Assembly: GCF_014648815.1 (NCBI RefSeq)
Contig: NZ_BMRV01000021.1
Span: 50,699 to 114,698 of the forward strand
From: Streptomyces flaveolus
GTDB taxonomy: Bacteria > Actinomycetota > Actinomycetes > Streptomycetales > Streptomycetaceae
DNA: 64,000 nucleotides
Reading direction: 5' to 3'
Shown one piece after another: positions 61,145 to 64,000 of this stretch. The position numbers were made by a program, and so were the translations under genes. Under the pieces are notes generated by a model. The model worked only from the letters and a program-made list of their open reading frames with translations, was not told the origin of the DNA and ran no database searches. The number at the start of each line of letters is the position of its first letter. Position 1 is the stretch's first letter.

Positions 61145-62413
61145 GTGCAGCGGCGGCGTAGGACGGGAACGATCGCGGCGGTGTCCGCCCTGGGGCTGAC
61201 GGCGGTCCTCGGCGGTTGCGGACTCACCGGCGGCTCCGACGAGGTGACGCTGAAGCTGGTCGCCGCCGACTACGGCGACAGCAAGGACAACAGCTCCCAG
61301 GAGTACTGGGACGAGCTGGCCAAGTCCTTCGAGGCCAAGCACCCCGACGTGCACGTGGACGTCACCGTCTACTCCTGGAACGACGTCGACCGCAAGGTCC
61401 GCGAGATGGTCGACGCCGGGGAGGCCCCCGACATGGCGCAGATCGGCGCCTACGCCGACTACGCGGCCAAGGACCTCCTCTACCGGGCCGACGACGTGCT
61501 CTCCATACCGGTCCAGGCCGACTTCGTCTCCCAGCTGGCCACGGCCGGCCAGGTGCACGGCGTCCAGTACGGCCTGCCGTTCGCCGCCTCCACCCGCGTG
61601 CTCTTCTACAACAAGACCCTCTTCGACAAGGCCGGCGTCACCCCGCCCAAGACCTGGGACGACCTCGCCGAGGCGGCCGAGGCGCTCGAGGCCGAGGGCG
61701 TGAAGTACCCCTACGCGCTGCCGCTGGGCGCCGAGGAGGCGCAGGCCGAGACGATGCAGTGGATGCTGAGCGGCGGCGGCGGCTACACCGACGACGTCGG
61801 CACCTATTCCGTCGACTCGCCGCAGAACGTCACCACCTTCACGTGGCTCAGGGACGAGCTGGTCGGCAAGGGCCTCACCGGCCCGGTCGCCCCCGGCAAG
61901 CTCAACCGGGCCGACGCCTTCACCGCCTTCGCGAACGGCGACGTCGGCATGCTCAACGGCCACCCCTCGCTGATGAAGACGGCGTCCGCCAAGGGCGTGA
62001 AGTACGGCATGGTGCCCACGCCCGGCGTCGACGGCGAGAGCAGGAACACGCTCGGCGTCACCGACTGGATGACGGCCTTCAAGAAGAACGGCCACCAGGA
62101 GGAGATCGGCGACTTCCTCGACTTCGTCTACAGCGACGAGAACGTCCTCGACTTCTCCCGCGAGTACGACCTGCTGCCGGTCACCACCTCCGCGTCCGAG
62201 ACGATGAGCGCGGCGGCCGAGGACAAGGACCTCAAGCCCTTCCTGGACGAACTGCTGCTCTCCGAGCTCTACCCGGTCGGCAAGACCTCCTGGGCCTCGG
62301 TCAGCGCGGACGTGAAGAAGCGCATCGGCCAGGCGGTCGTCCCCGGCGGCAGCCCCGCGGAGGTCCTCGGCCAGATCCAGGCGACGGCGATGCGGGCGGG
62401 CAGCGCCGAATAG
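61145..62413 (+). CDS. extracellular sugar-binding lipoprotein of an ABC importer
   Basis: 422 residues, family 1 solute-binding protein. The lipobox LGGC is near residue 27. Family hallmarks are SFEAKHPDVHVDVTVYSWND, APDMAQIGAYADYA, GLPFAASTRVLFYNKTLFDK, and NGDVGMLNGHPSLMKTASAK. No permease genes follow, so it is an orphan that must work with a permease elsewhere and with MsiK as ATPase. Two dre sites between it and nagK suggest that it imports GlcNAc or a chito-oligosaccharide. Confidence 0.85.
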   Translation: MQRRRRTGTIAAVSALGLTAVLGGCGLTGGSDEVTLKLVAADYGDSKDNSSQEYWDELAKSFEAKHPDVHVDVTVYSWNDVDRKVREMVDAGEAPDMAQIGAYADYAAKDLLYRADDVLSIPVQADFVSQLATAGQVHGVQYGLPFAASTRVLFYNKTLFDKAGVTPPKTWDDLAEAAEALEAEGVKYPYALPLGAEEAQAETMQWMLSGGGGYTDDVGTYSVDSPQNVTTFTWLRDELVGKGLTGPVAPGKLNRADAFTAFANGDVGMLNGHPSLMKTASAKGVKYGMVPTPGVDGESRNTLGVTDWMTAFKKNGHQEEIGDFLDFVYSDENVLDFSREYDLLPVTTSASETMSAAAEDKDLKPFLDELLLSELYPVGKTSWASVSADVKKRIGQAVVPGGSPAEVLGQIQATAMRAGSAE

Positions 62414-62448
62414 CGCCGCTGTCGGTGGCGGGCGTTACGGTGCCGTAC

Positions 62449-62673
62449 ATGGACCTGGGAGCAAGGGAGCGCGGCATCCTCGCGCTGGAGCGCCGGGGCT
62501 TTCCGGGCCCCGGCGCGAAGGAACGCGCGATCCGCGAGGAACTGGGCCTGGCCCCCGTCCGCTACTACCAGCTCCTCAACGCCCTCCTGGACGACCCGCG
62601 CGCCCTGGCCCTCGACCCGGTGACGGTCAACCGGCTGCGCCGGGTGCGGGAGTCGCGGCGCGGCGAGCGCTGA
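62449..62673 (+). CDS. DUF3263-family small protein
   Basis: 74 residues, mostly helical and basic: LGARERGILALERRGFPGPG, KERAIREELGLAPVRYYQLL. The pattern has the look of a small helix-turn-helix protein, and DUF3263 proteins are widespread in actinobacteria without known function. TACGGT lies seven bases before the ATG, indicating a leaderless transcript. Confidence 0.82.
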   Translation: MDLGARERGILALERRGFPGPGAKERAIREELGLAPVRYYQLLNALLDDPRALALDPVTVNRLRRVRESRRGER

Positions 62674-62708
62674 GGTTGGTTCCCGCGCCTGCGGGATAGG
62701 TTCGCCGT

Positions 62709-63584
62709 ATGGGCAGCCACAAGGAATCCACCCCCGACTCCCAGGTCCCCGCGGACCACCTGCCGACGCCCGCGACCGAGGCCGGCCGCGAGGGGCTCGA
62801 CGCCCTCCTCGCCCGCCCCGGCCGCGCGGTGATCGCGCTCGACTTCGACGGGACGCTCGCCCCGATCGTGCCGGACCCCGACCTGGCCCGCGCGCACCCG
62901 GACGCGGTGCCCGCGCTCGCGGCCCTCGCCCCGAAGGTCGCCTCCGTCGCGGTGATCACCGGCCGTCCGGCCGAGGTCGCCGTCCACCACGGAGGCTTCG
63001 CGGACGTCCCCGGCCTGGACCACCTCGTCGTCCTCGGCCACTACGGCGCCGAGCGCTGGGACGCCGCCACCGGTACGGTCACCGCGCCGCCGCCCCACCC
63101 GGGGGTGGCCGCCGTCCGGGCCGAGCTGCCGGGTGTGCTGGACGCCTCCGGGGCCGGGCCGGGCGTGTGGGTCGAGGAGAAGGGCCGGGCGGTCGCCGTG
63201 CACACACGGCGGGCCGCCGACCCGCAGGCCGCCTTCGAGGCCCTGCGCGCGCCGCTGGCCGAGCTGGCCACCCGCACCGGGCTGATCGTCGAACCGGGCC
63301 GCATGGTGCTGGAACTGCGCCCGCCGGGCATGGACAAGGGCGCCGCCCTGCAGGAGTACGTCCGCGAGGTGGACGCGGGATCCGTCCTCTACGCCGGTGA
63401 CGACCTCGGCGACCTCCCCGCCTTCACGGCCGCGGACCGGCTCCGTGCCGAGGGCATCCCCGGGCTCCTGGTGTGCAGCGGCAGCGACGAGGTGACGGAG
63501 CTGAGGAAGCGCGCGGACGTGGAGGTGGACGGCCCGGCCGGGGTGGTGGCGCTCCTGCGCGCCCTCGCCCGCCGCCTGGCCTGA
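62709..63584 (+). CDS. otsB: trehalose-6-phosphate phosphatase
   Basis: 291 residues of the HAD IIB type. Motif I is IALDFDGTLAPIVPD, motif II AVITGRP, motif III Lys in PPGMDKGAALQEY, and motif IV LYAGDDLGDLPAF. The cap domain VVLGHYGAERWD is the OtsB kind. It completes trehalose synthesis; otsA is outside the window. TAGGTT lies six bases before the ATG. A hairpin at 63625 follows. Confidence 0.92.
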   Translation: MGSHKESTPDSQVPADHLPTPATEAGREGLDALLARPGRAVIALDFDGTLAPIVPDPDLARAHPDAVPALAALAPKVASVAVITGRPAEVAVHHGGFADVPGLDHLVVLGHYGAERWDAATGTVTAPPPHPGVAAVRAELPGVLDASGAGPGVWVEEKGRAVAVHTRRAADPQAAFEALRAPLAELATRTGLIVEPGRMVLELRPPGMDKGAALQEYVREVDAGSVLYAGDDLGDLPAFTAADRLRAEGIPGLLVCSGSDEVTELRKRADVEVDGPAGVVALLRALARRLA

Positions 63585-63624
63585 GACAACGTCACGACGA
63601 GGCTCCCCGCTCGTCACAGACGTG

Positions 63625-63667
63625 TCCGGACGCCGGCGCCGGGGCAACCCGCCCCGGCGTCCGGACC
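63625..63667 (+). terminator. long hairpin after otsB
   Basis: A 13-bp outer stem GTCCGGACGCCGG/CCGGCGTCCGGAC encloses further GC pairing. It is 40 bases past the stop and 58 bases before the next start codon. Confidence 0.75.
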
Positions 63668-63725
63668 CTCCTGGGAGACGTGAAGCGCCTGCTCGATCAG
63701 GCCCGGACCCATGGAGGACAACGTC

Positions 63726-64000
63726 ATGCCCGCTCGCCGCACGTTCCCGATGCTCGCCCTCGCCGTCATGGCCGCCGGCCTGGCACTCACCGCCTGCGAC
63801 AACGGCGGCGGCGCCGACGACGCCGCGCCCTCCACGGCCACGTCGAGCGTCGCCCAGTCCCCCGCCGCGCAGCCGGACGCCCCCACCGGTCGGTCCGGCA
63901 AGAAGTGCACGGACCAGCTGGACTACGCGGGTGACCCGAGGTCGAACGCGGAGATCAATTCGATCGGTGAGGACACCGGCACCTGCCCCGCGCCGAAGCC
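63726..64000 (+). CDS. lipoprotein, 3' end outside window
   Basis: The first 91 codons of a lipoprotein: signal peptide MLALAVMAAGLALTAC with lipobox LTAC, an Ala/Ser linker, then a start of a folded domain (KKCTDQLDYAGDPRSNAEIN). GGAGGA stands seven bases before the ATG. The family is not recognised from this part. Confidence 0.75.
   Translation, partial: MPARRTFPMLALAVMAAGLALTACDNGGGADDAAPSTATSSVAQSPAAQPDAPTGRSGKKCTDQLDYAGDPRSNAEINSIGEDTGTCPAPK

Overview
The window is very GC-rich, with start codons and codon use typical of a high-GC actinomycete. It carries devA/devB, mycothiol biosynthesis, phoR-phoP with a PHO box, msiK, a SenS/SenR/HbpS set, cdgB and nagKA. I read it as a Streptomyces chromosomal core segment of the S. 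coelicolor type. From memory, not from a search, the gene order follows the devA-mshA-phoRP-msiK-cdgB-nagKA stretch of S. coelicolor. There is no prophage, plasmid, insertion sequence or CRISPR array.

Layout. 1-7.4 kb: the 3' end of an Eis-like acetyltransferase, then a developmental locus made of two tandem copies of [small membrane protein, divergent spacer, GntR regulator] (devE and devA), devB, an APH-like kinase, and a membrane protein whose C-terminal domain matches that of the DevA proteins. 7.4-12.7 kb: HelD-like helicase, PAP2 membrane enzyme, and an XRE / HbhA-like / DUF2516 trio also known from mycobacteria. 12.7-24 kb: receiver-PP2C phosphatase, NlpC/P60 hydrolase, methyltransferase, a self-regulated DUF4260-TetR operon with twin operators, mshA-ybjN, AraC/DUF2000, a transporter, phosphoglycerate mutase, and the scar of two truncated genes.

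24-37 kb: a DUF4242 nickel-binding-type protein beside a Cys-rich peptide, phoU facing phoR-phoP across a PHO box, a lipoprotein, then carD-ispD-ispF-cysS-rlmB, a DoxX protein and a sugar nucleotidyltransferase. 37-46 kb: msiK with a candidate DasR site, tRNA-Thr(UGU), an antibiotic-kinase-like gene, two flavoprotein genes, a drug exporter, and a quinone reductase preceded by a near-ideal SoxR box. 46-57.9 kb: GNAT-Nudix fusion, M1 aminopeptidase lipoprotein, a perfect parS site, hbpS-senS-senR, TerD, ArfB, a flavin reductase, a frameshifted cdgB and a carbohydrate-binding-like membrane protein. 57.9-64 kb: a PfkB sugar kinase, nagA, nagK and a divergent sugar-binding lipoprotein separated by two candidate DasR sites, then otsB and the start of a lipoprotein.

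How the genes work together. The nagK-nagA pair, the orphan sugar-binding protein and msiK (the shared ATPase of Streptomyces sugar importers) all carry DasR-like sites, which points to one amino-sugar response. Redox and metal handling recurs: mycothiol (candidate sigma-R promoter), SoxR-controlled quinone reductase, HbpS-SenS-SenR, the nickel protein and the Cys-rich peptide. At least seventeen genes begin 6-7 bases after a TANNNT -10 box, so leaderless transcripts are a dominant style here.
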